A stretch of DNA of 64,000 nt from Pelagomonas calceolata (GCA_918797485.1 CAKKNE010000006.1:2418001-2482000), one strand, 5' to 3'. Positions 42,779-52,363 are shown, counted from the stretch's first letter. Made by a program: numbers and translations. Notes: generated from the sequence alone by a model not told the origin.

Positions 42779-43918
42779 CTAGAACTCCATCTTGGCCTCG
42801 GCGGGCGATCCCTCGAGCGATGCGCGCCGCTTGGCCATATATGTGCGGAGGTGCGCCTCGTAGGTGTCGACGCTGTGGACCTCGAGCGTCTTCGACGCGA
42901 TGCGCGTCGCGGCGTTCGAGACCGAATTGCTAAGCACCGACCAAAGGGCCTGGGCCGTGCTCGGCTCGGCGGCCGGTCGCGGCTCCGTCGCCGCCGGCGC
43001 CGGCGCCGTTGCCAGCGCCGCGCCCGCCTGCCGCCCCGCGACGGCCTCGACGGCGTGGCGCCACGTCTCGCTCCAGGGCTCCAATTCCACGTGCGTGCCG
43101 ACGTGGACGTATTCCCGCACCATCGGCAAATCCAGGACCCCGCCGAGCCCGCCGTGGTCCGCGCCGCCCAGCGACCGGGGCACGGGATCGCACCTGTTCG
43201 CGAAGCGCAAGCACGGCACGCCGTCCAGCAACCGCGCGTACTGCGCGTCGCCCGGCGGCGGCGCGCCGAACGTGCAGATTTGCACGGAGTGGCCCCGGCC
43301 CTTCAGCGCGCCGCCGACCAGAATCGCCAGGGCGCCGCCCAATGAATGGCCCGACAGCACGACGGTCCGCCGCGGCCACTTCTCGAGCCGCTCCGCGAGG
43401 CGGTCCGCGACGTTCGACGCCATTTTGGCGAAGCCGCCGTGCACGCGCGCGGCCCATTCGTCTTCTCCGACGCGCAGTGCTGGAAAGTCGGAGAGCGGCA
43501 GCAGCAGGAAGGCGACGTCGTGCGCGGCGTTGAGCGGCGTCGCCGTGCCGCGGAAGGCCACGTGTACATGACGTCCCGAGATGTCGATGATGGCGCGCGT
43601 GTCGTCTATCTCCAGGCCTTCGAACTCGGGGTCGTCGTAGGCGGCGCGCGTCAGCCGCCAGGCGCGCTCGACGTCGTCGTCGGCGATGCCGGCGTCCTCG
43701 ATCATCTTTCGCGTCGTGCGATTTCCGGACTTTCCGAACTCCAAGTCGCGTCGATGGCGTCGACGCGATGCCGCGCGACGCCTCGACGCCCTCGAATAGC
43801 TCGGGAGTGATGTGACAGGGCTGAGTAGCAGTGCTGCTACTGCCCGGCACCAATCAGCGGAGGGGTTGAACGCCGCAATCACTGGCTGAAAAAAACGTGA
43901 AACCGAGCGACTCCACAC
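42779..43918 (-). CDS. Class 3 lipase-like alpha/beta hydrolase
   Basis: This is a 379-residue protein. The lipase-3 core has VHVAFRGTATPLN (oxyanion strand), HGGF, the nucleophile elbow VVLSGHSLGGALA (Ser near 201), CTFGAPPPGD and RCDPVPRSLG (catalytic Asp), with a downstream His in YVHVGTHVEL. Such enzymes hydrolyse acylglycerols or galactolipids. The N-terminal ~70 residues are Arg/Ser-rich and contain, at DNA level (43744-43768), the introner core GACGCCATCGACGCGAC. The start and the first part of the frame are therefore uncertain; a small decayed intron or a domesticated element is possible. A CTAG-type copy lies 58 bases upstream in the same orientation. Confidence 0.82.
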   Translation of the reverse strand: MWSRSVSRFFQPVIAAFNPSADWCRAVAALLLSPVTSLPSYSRASRRRAASRRRHRRDLEFGKSGNRTTRKMIEDAGIADDDVERAWRLTRAAYDDPEFEGLEIDDTRAIIDISGRHVHVAFRGTATPLNAAHDVAFLLLPLSDFPALRVGEDEWAARVHGGFAKMASNVADRLAERLEKWPRRTVVLSGHSLGGALAILVGGALKGRGHSVQICTFGAPPPGDAQYARLLDGVPCLRFANRCDPVPRSLGGADHGGLGGVLDLPMVREYVHVGTHVELEPWSETWRHAVEAVAGRQAGAALATAPAPAATEPRPAAEPSTAQALWSVLSNSVSNAATRIASKTLEVHSVDTYEAHLRTYMAKRRASLEGSPAEAKMEF

Positions 43919-43975
43919 TCAGGCACGCTAGGCAACAGCGCGACGCAAAAGAGAGCGCATTAAAAAGTTTTAGGT

Positions 43976-44000
43976 GCTAGCGGCCTGAAGACATACTAGC
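43976..44000 (-). promoter_or_regulatory. CTAG-type upstream element (strong copy, long variant)
   Basis: On the minus strand it reads GCTAGTATGTCTTCAGGC then CGCTAGC. It lies 58 bases before the lipase start in the same orientation, and 195 bases from the divergent FkbM gene. Confidence 0.5.
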
Positions 44001-44194
44001 AAGTCCAGCCGAGATTGACAAGTTTTGGCCCTGGCAGCGCCGTGCCGCCCGTAGAAGGCTTCCGGAAGAACCGTTTGATCCATTATCGACCAAACGCATC
44101 GAGCCCGGCAGCCCTTTGCATAGCAGGGCACCAGCCCACTCACCTTGGATTTGGGCAGCCTCGACACCACTAGATACACAAAACAAACGGAACC

Positions 44195-45152
44195 ATGTGG
44201 CGCTGGCTCGCCGCCCTCCCCTGGATACTTAGAGGAGAGGCGAAGTTCGGCTCCCATCGACGGGCCTGCGCCCTCGACGAGCAGGAATTAATCAGAAACA
44301 CGCAACACAACGAATTCCACCAGATCATAAATAGCATGCACGGGCCGCGGTGCGGCGGTTTTTTTGTGGAGGCGGGAGCGAACACGGGCGTCAATTCCGT
44401 CACGAGGGCCTTTGAGCGGATCGGCTGGCACGGGTTGTGCGTCGAGGCGAGCCCGTATTTGTACCACAACTTCCTCGTGAAGAATAGAAAAGATTGTGAG
44501 AATATTCATGCTGCGTTAGTAGATGGTCCGGACCAGGTTGTTTTTAGAGCATACACGGAGAGGTTAGGAGACCTCTCGGGCATCGAGAGCTTCCGAACAC
44601 AAAAACAGTGGGCGAAGATGGAGCGGGAACATGCCAACGACAAGCGGAAATGGCGGTTAGAAAGGACGAACGTCACCGCGCTGTCTCCAGCAAAGCTGGT
44701 CTTCGGGAGGGGACATGTAGATTTATTCTCACTCGACGTCGAGGGCGCGGAGCTGTGTGGAAATCAACCAGTGCGTCGGGTGCACCCGACAATTCTTCAC
44801 TAAGTCATTTCTCGGCGATGACGCAGCCGTCCTGGCTCGGTCGAGCGGCGAGGAACCGGCATCGCCACGCCATCGAGCAGGCGTCGCGTCGATGGCGTGG
44901 AGGTCGACGCGACGATTCAACACGAACGCGCCGTAAAATTTTGATTTCCACACAGGCGCGGAAATGAACGTCCTGAAGAGCTTCCCCTTCGACGAGGTGC
45001 GCGTGGACTTCTGGTTCGTCGAGACGAATAAATTGGACCGGGAGGCGTTCATGACGTTCATGAGTGGCAAGCACTACCACTGCCACCACGTCGACCACGT
45101 CAACACGCTATGTCGACATAAAGATGTCAGGGCGAACCGGCGGCGGCGGTAA
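44195..45152 (+). CDS. FkbM-family methyltransferase, one introner intron
   Basis: Exons 44195-44744 and 44956-45152 give 248 residues. Motifs are FFVEAGANTGVNSV (SAM-binding loop, ~52-65), GLCVEASPYLYHNF (~78-91) and, across the junction, LFSLDVEGAE|MNVLKSFPFDEVRVDFWFVETN, the second conserved FkbM block. These enzymes O-methylate small molecules or sugars using S-adenosylmethionine. A short hydrophobic start (MWRWLAALPWIL) might be a signal anchor. The intron splits VEGAE, and exact removal restores VEGAEMNVLKSF, matching the family's VEGAE.EVLKS pattern. Without splicing the frame stops 18 codons after the junction. The substrate is unknown. Confidence 0.88.
44745..44955 (+). mobile_element. 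Introner intron in the FkbM gene (211 bp; element 44753-44955)
   Basis: The flanking target copies are GCGCGGAG (44745-44752) and GCGCGGAA (44956-44963), matching at 7 of 8 bases. The element starts CTGTGTGGAAATCAACCAGTG and ends AAATTTTGATTTCCACACAG. It is the longest copy in the window. It holds the palindrome GTCGGGTGCACCCGAC (44775-44790) and a hairpin CACGCCATCGA...TCGATGGCGTG around 44868-44901, followed by GTCGACGCGAC. The donor is the host GC and the acceptor the element's AG, phase 1. Confidence 0.92.
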
Positions 45153-45482
45153 GTTTGAGTTTGTTGTGAGGTAACTAGTGCGCCACCGCGCGCGGGGAAA
45201 TCGTACTCCCCCCGCGCCGCCGAGGAAACGCCGCGTCGACGGCGTGGGGGAGCCCTCGAGACGCGTCCCGCAGGCCGTCGACGCATGCCGCTCTAGCATG
45301 CGAGGCTAGTAGCACCATCGATGGCCGCCGGCGCTGCTCATTTTGGGGCAGCGTTGGCCGCCGAACACAAGGAGCACTGCTCGACAAAACACAACACCAT
45401 GGTCGCAGCGGCGCCAGGACGACGACGAAGCGCTGCGGCGTGACAGACATAACGACGAGGCAGTAGCCCCCAGGACACAACC
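45153..45482. other. Intergenic region before the RCC1 gene
   Basis: It includes CGCGTCGACGGCGTGGGGGA at about 45230, an introner-core variant without transposon ends, and a poor CTAG-like pair (CTAGCATGCGAGGCTAG, 45293-45309). It probably holds the promoter and leader of the RCC1-type gene. Confidence 0.4.
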
Positions 45483-47237
45483 ATGTCGGGCCTCGGGCTC
45501 CTGGGCAAGCTCAAGCAGCGGCGGGGCGACGCCAAGCTCGAGTACGAATGGGGCTCGTCGAAAGTTTTGCAGACGCTGGATTTGGACAAGTTGCCGCGGG
45601 CGGCGTTACGAAGTCACTTGGACGCGCGAGACCTCGAGACCGGTGGGACCAAAAGGGCCATGGTCAAGCGCCTCCAAGCCGATCTGGAGGGCGAGCGACT
45701 GCAGGCCACGGCCTACACGGAGCAATTGGAGTCGGAATTTCACATCAACAAAGATATAGAAGAGCGAGGTTCAGTGTATGCGTGCGGCACGAATTATGCA
45801 GGGCAATTAGGACAGGGCGACACGGAGCCTCGCAGTGTCTTCACGGCGGTCCAGAAGACGCGAGGCATTGGCGTGGTCCGCGTCGCGACGAACGCGGACA
45901 TGGTGTACGCGGTGACAGCCGACCACGAGGTCCTGGTCTGGGGCGGCTCCGGTGCGGGCTCCACGGGAATCCACGTCGACGCCGACGACGAGTGGGCCAA
46001 GGAGATGTACATGGAGCCGCAATTTGTTACTGAGTTACAGGGTGAGGAGGCGACGTCGTGCTCCGTCGGTGCGAGTCATGCTGCTGTGTGCACTTCTGGT
46101 GGCGATGTGTTTGTCTGGGGCCACAACCTGGCAGGCCAACTCGGTTTAACAGATTTTCAAAAAAGACCACTCCCGACCATACTGACCTATTTCGAAACCG
46201 ATGATGACATAAGGGTGAGGCAGATGGAGTGCGGCGAGAACCACTGCTGCTGTTTGACGACGGCGGGGGCCGTGTATAGTTGGGGTCACGTCGATAGTGG
46301 GCGGTTAGGATTGGGTGTGAAGGAGCGGTTCGGCGCTCGAGCGGAAGAGAAATTGTATTTCCCCGCTCCTACCGTTGTGAGTGGTCTATCCGCCGAGCCG
46401 ATCATTGAAGTAAGCTGTGGAGCAGCACATACATTAGCATTGTCGGAGGAGGGCAAGGTCTTCTCGTGGGGGTTGGGCGCGGGCGGGCGGTTGGGCCTCG
46501 GTGATTTCCACTCGCGGATCGAACCGTACGAGGTCACAGCCTTGTCGAACAAGTGCGTCATGCAAGTTGCTGCCGCTACTTGGCATAGCGCCGCTGTTGT
46601 GTGCGTGCCGCCCATGCAGGGTTCGGGCTGGGTCTACACCTGGGGGAGCGGCTACCACGGCCAATTAGCACATGGGCGGACCCAGGTCCAGACCACACCT
46701 ACGGTAGTAGAAGCTTTGAGAAGTAGAAACTTGTCAGCGGTCTCGATCAGACTCGGCAGTCACCACAGCGCGATGATCGCGATGGACGGCGAGCTCTACA
46801 CGTGGGGCTCGAATCTCCATGGTTGTCTGGGCCACGCTATTAGGGATCAATTCGTCGAGCACACGGCGGACCCGGGCCACGCTTCGGGGTTTGGGGCCAT
46901 CGTGGAAAGGGTGGGTCGAGGCATGGTGCGCGACTACGCGCTCGGGCGGGAGTTTACGATCGTCGCGACGTACCCGTATGAAGGGCCCACGGAGGACGTC
47001 GCGAGGAAGCTCATGGAGGAGGAGGCTATTAGGTTAGATATGTTGGCATTGGAGGACGAGCAGGACGCCGCGACGCTGCGCGGATCGCAAGCGGGGACCC
47101 AGGACGACGGCACGCTCGCGACGGGCGAGGACGACATGACCATGGACGACGAGTCCATCATGAGCGGCGGCGGCGGCCGCGGCGGGCCGGCGGGCATTTT
47201 GGACAAGGGCATGGCCGCCCAGAAGAGTAGAAAATAA
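45483..47237 (+). CDS. SAP-domain and RCC1-repeat protein
   Basis: This is a 584-residue protein. Residues ~35-70 (LDLDKLPRAALRSHLDARDLETGGTKRAMVKRLQADL) match a SAP motif, a DNA-binding helix-extended loop-helix. From ~95 to ~490 there are about seven RCC1 blades with the typical YACGTNYAGQLGQGD, VFVWGHNLAGQLGL, VYSWGHVDSGRLGLG, VFSWGLGAGGRLGLGD, VYTWGSGYHGQLAHG and LYTWGSNLHGCLGHA. RCC1 propellers bind chromatin, GTPases or ubiquitin-pathway partners. Whether this one has exchange-factor activity for Ran cannot be told. The C terminus is acidic with a Gly-rich loop. Its stop is only 4 bases from the stop of the convergent gene. Confidence 0.88.
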   Translation: MSGLGLLGKLKQRRGDAKLEYEWGSSKVLQTLDLDKLPRAALRSHLDARDLETGGTKRAMVKRLQADLEGERLQATAYTEQLESEFHINKDIEERGSVYACGTNYAGQLGQGDTEPRSVFTAVQKTRGIGVVRVATNADMVYAVTADHEVLVWGGSGAGSTGIHVDADDEWAKEMYMEPQFVTELQGEEATSCSVGASHAAVCTSGGDVFVWGHNLAGQLGLTDFQKRPLPTILTYFETDDDIRVRQMECGENHCCCLTTAGAVYSWGHVDSGRLGLGVKERFGARAEEKLYFPAPTVVSGLSAEPIIEVSCGAAHTLALSEEGKVFSWGLGAGGRLGLGDFHSRIEPYEVTALSNKCVMQVAAATWHSAAVVCVPPMQGSGWVYTWGSGYHGQLAHGRTQVQTTPTVVEALRSRNLSAVSIRLGSHHSAMIAMDGELYTWGSNLHGCLGHAIRDQFVEHTADPGHASGFGAIVERVGRGMVRDYALGREFTIVATYPYEGPTEDVARKLMEEEAIRLDMLALEDEQDAATLRGSQAGTQDDGTLATGEDDMTMDDESIMSGGGGRGGPAGILDKGMAAQKSRK

Positions 47238-47241
47238 CAAC

Positions 47242-50200
47242 TTAGACAATATCCGCGTTGCGCTTGGCCATGAGTTCCAGTAAGCGCGGGTCCGGCGCCG
47301 TCGGGGTCCAGCCGTCTTCTCTTGAAGTCTGGGGACGCGCCCGCTCCGGCCGCCGGGGACGTCGTGCGCGCTCCGTCTGCGAGACGCGCGCCGTTTGCAG
47401 GGCGAAGCGGGGATCGGCCCAGGCCAGCGAGCTAGGAACAGCACCTCCCCTAGCGACAGCAGCGGCCTGTCGAATCTCGCGCGGCGTCGCCTGCGCGAAC
47501 GCTTCGAGGGCCTCCTCCCGTCTCGCGTCGCGGCCCCGCCTCCTCAGTAATTCGTGGCCTTCTCCATCGGAAGAATCGGAGGACGACTCGCTGCCCGACT
47601 CGTCCGTGTCGTAATCCACACCCGGCGTCCTGTATAAATAGTAGACGTAGTAGACCGTGGTCCCCGCACAGACGAGGGCCCCGTAGACGTCGACGACCGT
47701 CAAACCCGTCAGGCACAGACCCAGGAAGGCGTCCACAATACGTCGCGTGTTCCGCCTTCGGTTGAACGACGCGACGCAGCCCCAAAACAACAAGTAGCCC
47801 GCGAGGGCATCTAATAATTTGGCGAAGAGGAACTGCTTGAGCAGGCGCGACGTGAGGGCCCGGAACGGCTGGGGCCGCGCGCCGCCGGCAGGTTTTGGGG
47901 GCACCGGAGCACATCCTAACGCAGCCAAACAGGGCGGGATCCGCGTCTTGCGGAACAGGATGGCGAACACTACTAAACACGTGCCGGCCTTGATGAGAGC
48001 CAAGGTCGGGAGCGGGAAGGGCGGCCCCAGGGCGCCGCCGAACTCCGGCGTCCACCCTAATCTAATGGTCATCGCGCCGACGCCCACGCATAACTGGATC
48101 GCGGCGCCCAGGCCGTGGATCCACAACAACAACGCCAATCGTGCTTGCAAGGACCGGTCTAAGCGCCGCGCGAAGGGCACGTCGCAGATGTTGGGAGGTT
48201 CCAGATATTTCAGTTTCGCGGCTCTGATTTTGGCGGCCCGGAGCGCCGCGTTTCGCTGCGCGTCATCTAACATCCACTCGAACGCGCCACCTGGGCTAAC
48301 GCGGGCGCCGCCTCGACACAAACAGCAGTTGAGGCACCGCCGCCAATTCCGCGCGCCGCAGCGCGGCCGTCGTTTTCGTCTCTTCCGTTTCCGTTCCTCC
48401 CGTTGCAGGGGCGCCTCCTCGTCGTTATCATCATGATCGTCGTCGACGCGGCGCTGCCTCATCTCCGTAGGAGGAGGAACGGCGGCCGCGGCGCGCTCGG
48501 CCCGCGCCTCGGCCTGTTCGCGCCGCGTTTCCGCCTCGTCGAGCGCTTTCTGCGCCGCCGCGGCGAGCTTCAGGGCCTCCGCGACCTTGGCTTCGAGCTC
48601 GTCGATGCGCTTCTGCTGCAGCGCCGCGGACACGCGCACCTCCTTGCCCCGCCGCCGGCGCACGCGGTGGGACGCGACGACGACCGGCTTCTTCTCGCTG
48701 GCTGCCGCGTCGACCACGGCGCCGACGGCCTGGCCCACGGCGCCGCCGACAGCACCTCCAACCGCTGAACCGGCCGGGCCGCCGACCGCGCCCGCCGCGG
48801 CGCCCGCGAGCTGGCCGACGGCCGCGCCGGCAACCTCCGCGACCGGCGCGCGCGCGGTCTCAGCCGCGCTATTCTGGGCCGCCGGCGCCGTCGCGGCGTA
48901 CTCGCTCTGGGGGAGCGCCGTTGAAGATCGGGCGGCCTCCTCGCTTGTCGCGGTGGAGGCCTGAGCGGCCGGCACCTCCTCGCTTGTCGCAGCGTACTCG
49001 GATGGCGGGAGCGCCGTTGAAGATCGGACCTCTGCGGCAGGTGTCGCAGCGTTCGCCGCGGCCGCAGCTGCCTCCGCCTCCGCCGCGACGGCGGCGGTGC
49101 GTCGTTCGGCGGCGATGCGCTCGCGCTCGGCCTCGGCTCGTCTCAACTCGCTCTCACGCGCGGCCTCTGCCTCAGCCGCCGCCCGCGCGCGCGCCGCGGC
49201 CGCGGCGACCTCCGCCGCGCGCGCTTTGGCCTCCGCCCGCGCCTTTTCACCGGCTTCTGCGGCGGCCGCGAGGGCGGCGGCGGCCGCCGCCTCTGCGGCA
49301 CGCGCATCAGCCGCGGCGCGCGCGGCGCGGGCCTGTTCCTCGGCCGCGGCCGCTTGCGCCGCCCGTGCCGCTTCGGCGTCTGCCGCCGCTTGCCGATCCG
49401 CCTCCGCTTTCGTCGCGGCCTCGGCGAAGGCGTCCATCACCGCGCCGAAGGCGGCGTCGTCGTCGGCGTAGGTGGGCTCCTCTGTCGGCGCCGGCCGCGC
49501 CTCGTCGTCCGACGAGTAGGTCGCCGCGTGGTCGACGTCGCCGAGGGCCAGCGGCGCGCCGGCGACCGACGAACGCGGCGCGCGGGCCGGCGAGCGCTGT
49601 GGCGAGCGCTGCGCCGGCGCCTCCAGGGCCGCCGACTCGGCGTCGGCCAGCGCGAGAGCCGCGCCCTCAACGGAGCGGCGCGGTTCCATCGGCTCGACGG
49701 GCGTCTCGACGGCCGTGCGCTCGGAGGCCGCGAAGTCGTCGAGCGCGAGGCCCGGTGGAGGCCCGGTCGGAGGTGCAGGCCGCGGCAACGCCTCGACGGG
49801 CGTGTGCGTCGGGGGTTCCGCGACGCTTTCCTCGGGCACGGGTGGCTGCTCGGTTTCCTCCGCGGGCGCCGGGATTGCCTCGACGGCCGTGAGCGTCGGC
49901 TCAGGCGACAATGACCGGCGCTTCTTCGGCGGCGGCGGCGCCTCCTCCTCGTCGTCGTCGTCGGACGCACCGCTGAGGACCATGTCCGAGTCCGAATCGG
50001 AGCCAAACAGCGAGGACACGTCGTAGCGCGTCTGGCGCAGCTCCGCGGCCGCCTTCGCCGCGGCGTTCGTTGCGGACTCGAGGGCCTCGCGCTGCCGCTC
50101 GACCTCCACCTCGGCCTCGCGTTTCTGGGCAGCGGCGCGACGCGCCGCCTCGAGCTTGGCCTCGTGGGCGTCCCAGCCGTCGTCGTCGTCTCCGCCTTCG

Positions 50201-50742
50201 TCTTCGGCCGCGGCGGCGCCCGTCACGCGGCTCCAGAGGTTCGCGGCCCAATCGACGACGACGTCGGTGGCGGCGAGGGCATCATCCAAACTCCAGCCGC
50301 GGTCCTCCTCCTCGGCGTCCTCCTCCTCTAGTCTGGCTTCGACGGCCGCCCGCGTCCGCGGCGTCGCGTCCTCAGCAAAGCCGCGCGTCGGGTTCAGGAC
50401 CTCGCCGGAGCGGCCGACGCGGGGAGTAAAGGACGTCGGCGCGTGCTCTTCCCGATAATGGCCCTCGGGTCGCGCTCCCGTGCCGAAGAACTCGTCGTGC
50501 CGCCCGAGCCCGCGCAGTCTGTGATTCGAGTTCACGTCGCCCGGCGCCGATCCGGGCCGCAGATCGCGCGCGCCGACCGCCTGCGTCTGCGTCCCACTAA
50601 TCACCTCGCCCGCGCGGCCGCCGATCCGATGCTCGTAGGTGCGGTCGTCGGCCTCATAGACCGGTGCTGCCCCGCCGGTGGTGTCGGTCGGGGCTAGGAT
50701 TTCGCCCGTGCGTCTAGCGGACGACGGGCGCCGCGGTGCCAT
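47242..50742 (-). CDS. Large Ala/Glu-rich protein with C-terminal membrane segments, unrecognised
   Basis: This is a 1166-residue protein. Residues ~1-170 are polar with repeated G(E)V(I/L)xxT-like motifs (GEILAPT, GEVISGT, GEVLNPT). An acidic Pro-rich region follows, then an Ala/Glu/Arg-rich coiled coil (~430-560). Next come a near-direct repeat of RSSTALPxSEYAAT, a Gly-zipper-like stretch (GQLAGAAAGAVGGPAGSAVGGAVG), a second short coil, and a basic Cys-rich patch (CGARNWRRCLNCCLCRGG). The last ~330 residues hold about four hydrophobic segments (ALLLWIHGLGAAIQLCVGVG; LIKAGTCLVVFAILF; FLFAKLLDALAGYLLFWGCV; LGLCLTGLTVVDVYGALVCAG) and a C-terminal Ser/Asp-rich tail. The function is unknown. Long antisense frames over this gene are compositional. 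Confidence 0.7.
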   Translation of the reverse strand: MAPRRPSSARRTGEILAPTDTTGGAAPVYEADDRTYEHRIGGRAGEVISGTQTQAVGARDLRPGSAPGDVNSNHRLRGLGRHDEFFGTGARPEGHYREEHAPTSFTPRVGRSGEVLNPTRGFAEDATPRTRAAVEARLEEEDAEEEDRGWSLDDALAATDVVVDWAANLWSRVTGAAAAEDEGGDDDDGWDAHEAKLEAARRAAAQKREAEVEVERQREALESATNAAAKAAAELRQTRYDVSSLFGSDSDSDMVLSGASDDDDEEEAPPPPKKRRSLSPEPTLTAVEAIPAPAEETEQPPVPEESVAEPPTHTPVEALPRPAPPTGPPPGLALDDFAASERTAVETPVEPMEPRRSVEGAALALADAESAALEAPAQRSPQRSPARAPRSSVAGAPLALGDVDHAATYSSDDEARPAPTEEPTYADDDAAFGAVMDAFAEAATKAEADRQAAADAEAARAAQAAAAEEQARAARAAADARAAEAAAAAALAAAAEAGEKARAEAKARAAEVAAAAARARAAAEAEAARESELRRAEAERERIAAERRTAAVAAEAEAAAAAANAATPAAEVRSSTALPPSEYAATSEEVPAAQASTATSEEAARSSTALPQSEYAATAPAAQNSAAETARAPVAEVAGAAVGQLAGAAAGAVGGPAGSAVGGAVGGAVGQAVGAVVDAAASEKKPVVVASHRVRRRRGKEVRVSAALQQKRIDELEAKVAEALKLAAAAQKALDEAETRREQAEARAERAAAAVPPPTEMRQRRVDDDHDDNDEEAPLQREERKRKRRKRRPRCGARNWRRCLNCCLCRGGARVSPGGAFEWMLDDAQRNAALRAAKIRAAKLKYLEPPNICDVPFARRLDRSLQARLALLLWIHGLGAAIQLCVGVGAMTIRLGWTPEFGGALGPPFPLPTLALIKAGTCLVVFAILFRKTRIPPCLAALGCAPVPPKPAGGARPQPFRALTSRLLKQFLFAKLLDALAGYLLFWGCVASFNRRRNTRRIVDAFLGLCLTGLTVVDVYGALVCAGTTVYYVYYLYRTPGVDYDTDESGSESSSDSSDGEGHELLRRRGRDARREEALEAFAQATPREIRQAAAVARGGAVPSSLAWADPRFALQTARVSQTERARRPRRPERARPQTSREDGWTPTAPDPRLLELMAKRNADIV

Positions 50743-50964
50743 CTCGGCCCAGTGCCTACCCTGTATGGTTTTGGCTGCCTATTGTGGTCGCATCGCTCCG
50801 GCAAGGCTGCCCCGGCGGCCTAGGAGCACGTTGTTGTATGTGGCACAACGCAGCCGGTGATTGCTCTGCGCATAAACCGCGTACGAGGTGCGCCACCGGA
50901 AATCTGCTCGGGTTCGGGTTTTGCCGCCGCCCCGACGCCATCGACGCGAAAAACACAGGGCATT

Positions 50965-52089
50965 TTACCCCGGCGGCGGCGTCAGCGGCCTCACGCTTGC
51001 GAGGATGTCGGCGAACGGGTTCTTTGGCGGCGAGTTCTCGTCGCCAACGAGCGGCACGGGCGACCGGTACGCCTCGCCGAAGGCGCTCAGGTACGCGGCA
51101 TCGGCGACGGCCGCGTCGGGCGCATCCGCGGGCGGCGCCGGCGACGGCCCGGGGCACGCGACGACGGCCTTGCCGCCGGACCGCGGCAGGAACGGCGACA
51201 GCACGGGGAACGGGTTCAGCGCGCGCCGCGCGCGCCCGGGCGACGGCGGCGGCGTCGCGGGCGCGGGCGGCGGCGCCTCCGCGGGCGCCGGGGCCGCCCA
51301 CGCGCGCGCGAACGGCGCGGCAGGCACGGGCTTCGGCGCCGGTTTCCGCGGCGGCTTCGCGGCGGCCGGTTTCGGCGCGCGGGCCGGCGCGGCGGGCCGC
51401 TTCGGCGCCGGCTTCGGCGCCGGTCTCGCTGTCGCGGCCAGGGGCTTCGTCGACCGCGCAGGCGGCGCCGCGGGCTTCGGCGCGGCCGGCTTTGGAATGG
51501 CGACCGGCCGCGCCGCGGGCTTCGGCGGAGCCGGCTTCGGCGTGGCGACGGGCCGCGGCTTCGGCTTCGGCCGCGGCTTGGGGCGCGCGGGCGCGGGCGC
51601 CGGCGCGGGAACCGGCCGCGCCGCCGCGGCCTGGCGCTCGACGAGCGAGCCGCCGTTGCGCCGCGCCGCCTCGACGGACGCGCGGTACTCGTCGGGCACC
51701 GGCGGGAGCGGCGGCGGCGGCGCGACGTCCTCGCGCCGCCGCTGGACGCGGGGCCGCGGCGGCGGCGCGGTCGAGCGCGTGTCGAACGCGGGCCGCGCGT
51801 CCGTCGGCGACGGCGGCGGCCGCCGCGCGGACTTCGGGCGCGCGGGCTTCGGCCGCGGCGGCGCCGCGCGGACGGGCGCTGTCCGCGCGAGAGGTGCGGC
51901 GCGCACCACGGGCGCCGTCCGCGCGGGCGCTGCGTCCACCGCCGGGCGTTTTGGCGCGGCGGCCTTCGCCGGCGCGGCCGTCACGGCGTCGTACGCGCCC
52001 ACGAGGTTTCGCAGCTGTTCCTCGAGTTCTTCGAGCGTTGGCGCGGGCCCGCGCAGCGCGTAGTTCGTTTCTACGACGGCGGAAGCCAT
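50965..52089 (-). CDS. Pro/Ala/Lys-rich low-complexity protein, unrecognised
   Basis: This is a 374-residue protein. A short ordered-looking N terminus (MASAVVETNYALRGPAPTLEELEEQLRNLVGAYDAV) precedes ~280 residues of Pro/Ala/Arg/Lys repeats (units such as RPVATPKPAPPKPA, ARPAPKPAPKRPAAP), and a C-terminal GDENSPPKNPFADILASV segment closes it. The start at 52089 is chosen because the ordered segment begins there; 31 upstream in-frame codons lack pattern. The other five frames are also open here, an effect of the GCC/GGC repeat, but only this frame has non-repetitive, protein-like ends. The disordered, basic character suggests an RNA, microtubule or wall-matrix binder. A strong CTAG-type copy lies 171 bases upstream. 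Confidence 0.65.
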   Translation of the reverse strand: MASAVVETNYALRGPAPTLEELEEQLRNLVGAYDAVTAAPAKAAAPKRPAVDAAPARTAPVVRAAPLARTAPVRAAPPRPKPARPKSARRPPPSPTDARPAFDTRSTAPPPRPRVQRRREDVAPPPPLPPVPDEYRASVEAARRNGGSLVERQAAAARPVPAPAPAPARPKPRPKPKPRPVATPKPAPPKPAARPVAIPKPAAPKPAAPPARSTKPLAATARPAPKPAPKRPAAPARAPKPAAAKPPRKPAPKPVPAAPFARAWAAPAPAEAPPPAPATPPPSPGRARRALNPFPVLSPFLPRSGGKAVVACPGPSPAPPADAPDAAVADAAYLSAFGEAYRSPVPLVGDENSPPKNPFADILASVRPLTPPPG

Positions 52090-52259
52090 CCGTTCGCAAT
52101 TCAGTTGGCCCCCAGCAGCAGTGATTTCAAAATGTGTGCGGCCACGCCGTGCGAGCGGCTGGTACGGGGCGTCTATTAGCAATTTGTGGCCACGTAAACG
52201 AAACCAATCTCGCTGGTAGCCAGTAGGTAGCGCAAAATCTCGTGCGCTTTCATATTTTT

Positions 52260-52282
52260 GCTAGCGTCCTGTAAGACACTAG
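52260..52282 (-). promoter_or_regulatory. CTAG-type upstream element (strong copy)
   Basis: On the minus strand it reads CTAGTGTCTTACAGGAC then GCTAGC. It is 171 bases before the minus-strand Pro-rich gene and in its orientation; the divergent mS35 gene starts 82 bases to the right. Confidence 0.5.
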
Positions 52283-52363
52283 AAAAGCCGACAAGCGCAG
52301 CTGCATGCCTAGCTGAGCAGCGTGGGCTGTACGCGCAGGACCGGTACTGGCAGCACTCGTACA

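Noticed and set aside
47258-50458. Antisense frames over the large Ala-rich protein gene
   Set aside because: The products are Arg/Ser/Pro or poly-Ala strings that mirror the sense codon bias. No independent conserved pattern.
50736-52124. Long plus-strand frames (up to 462 codons) opposite the Pro-rich gene
   Set aside because: All six frames are open across the GCC/GGC repeat. The plus-strand products are pure Arg/Ala or Arg/Gly runs without ordered ends, while the minus frame 50965-52089 has non-repetitive termini.
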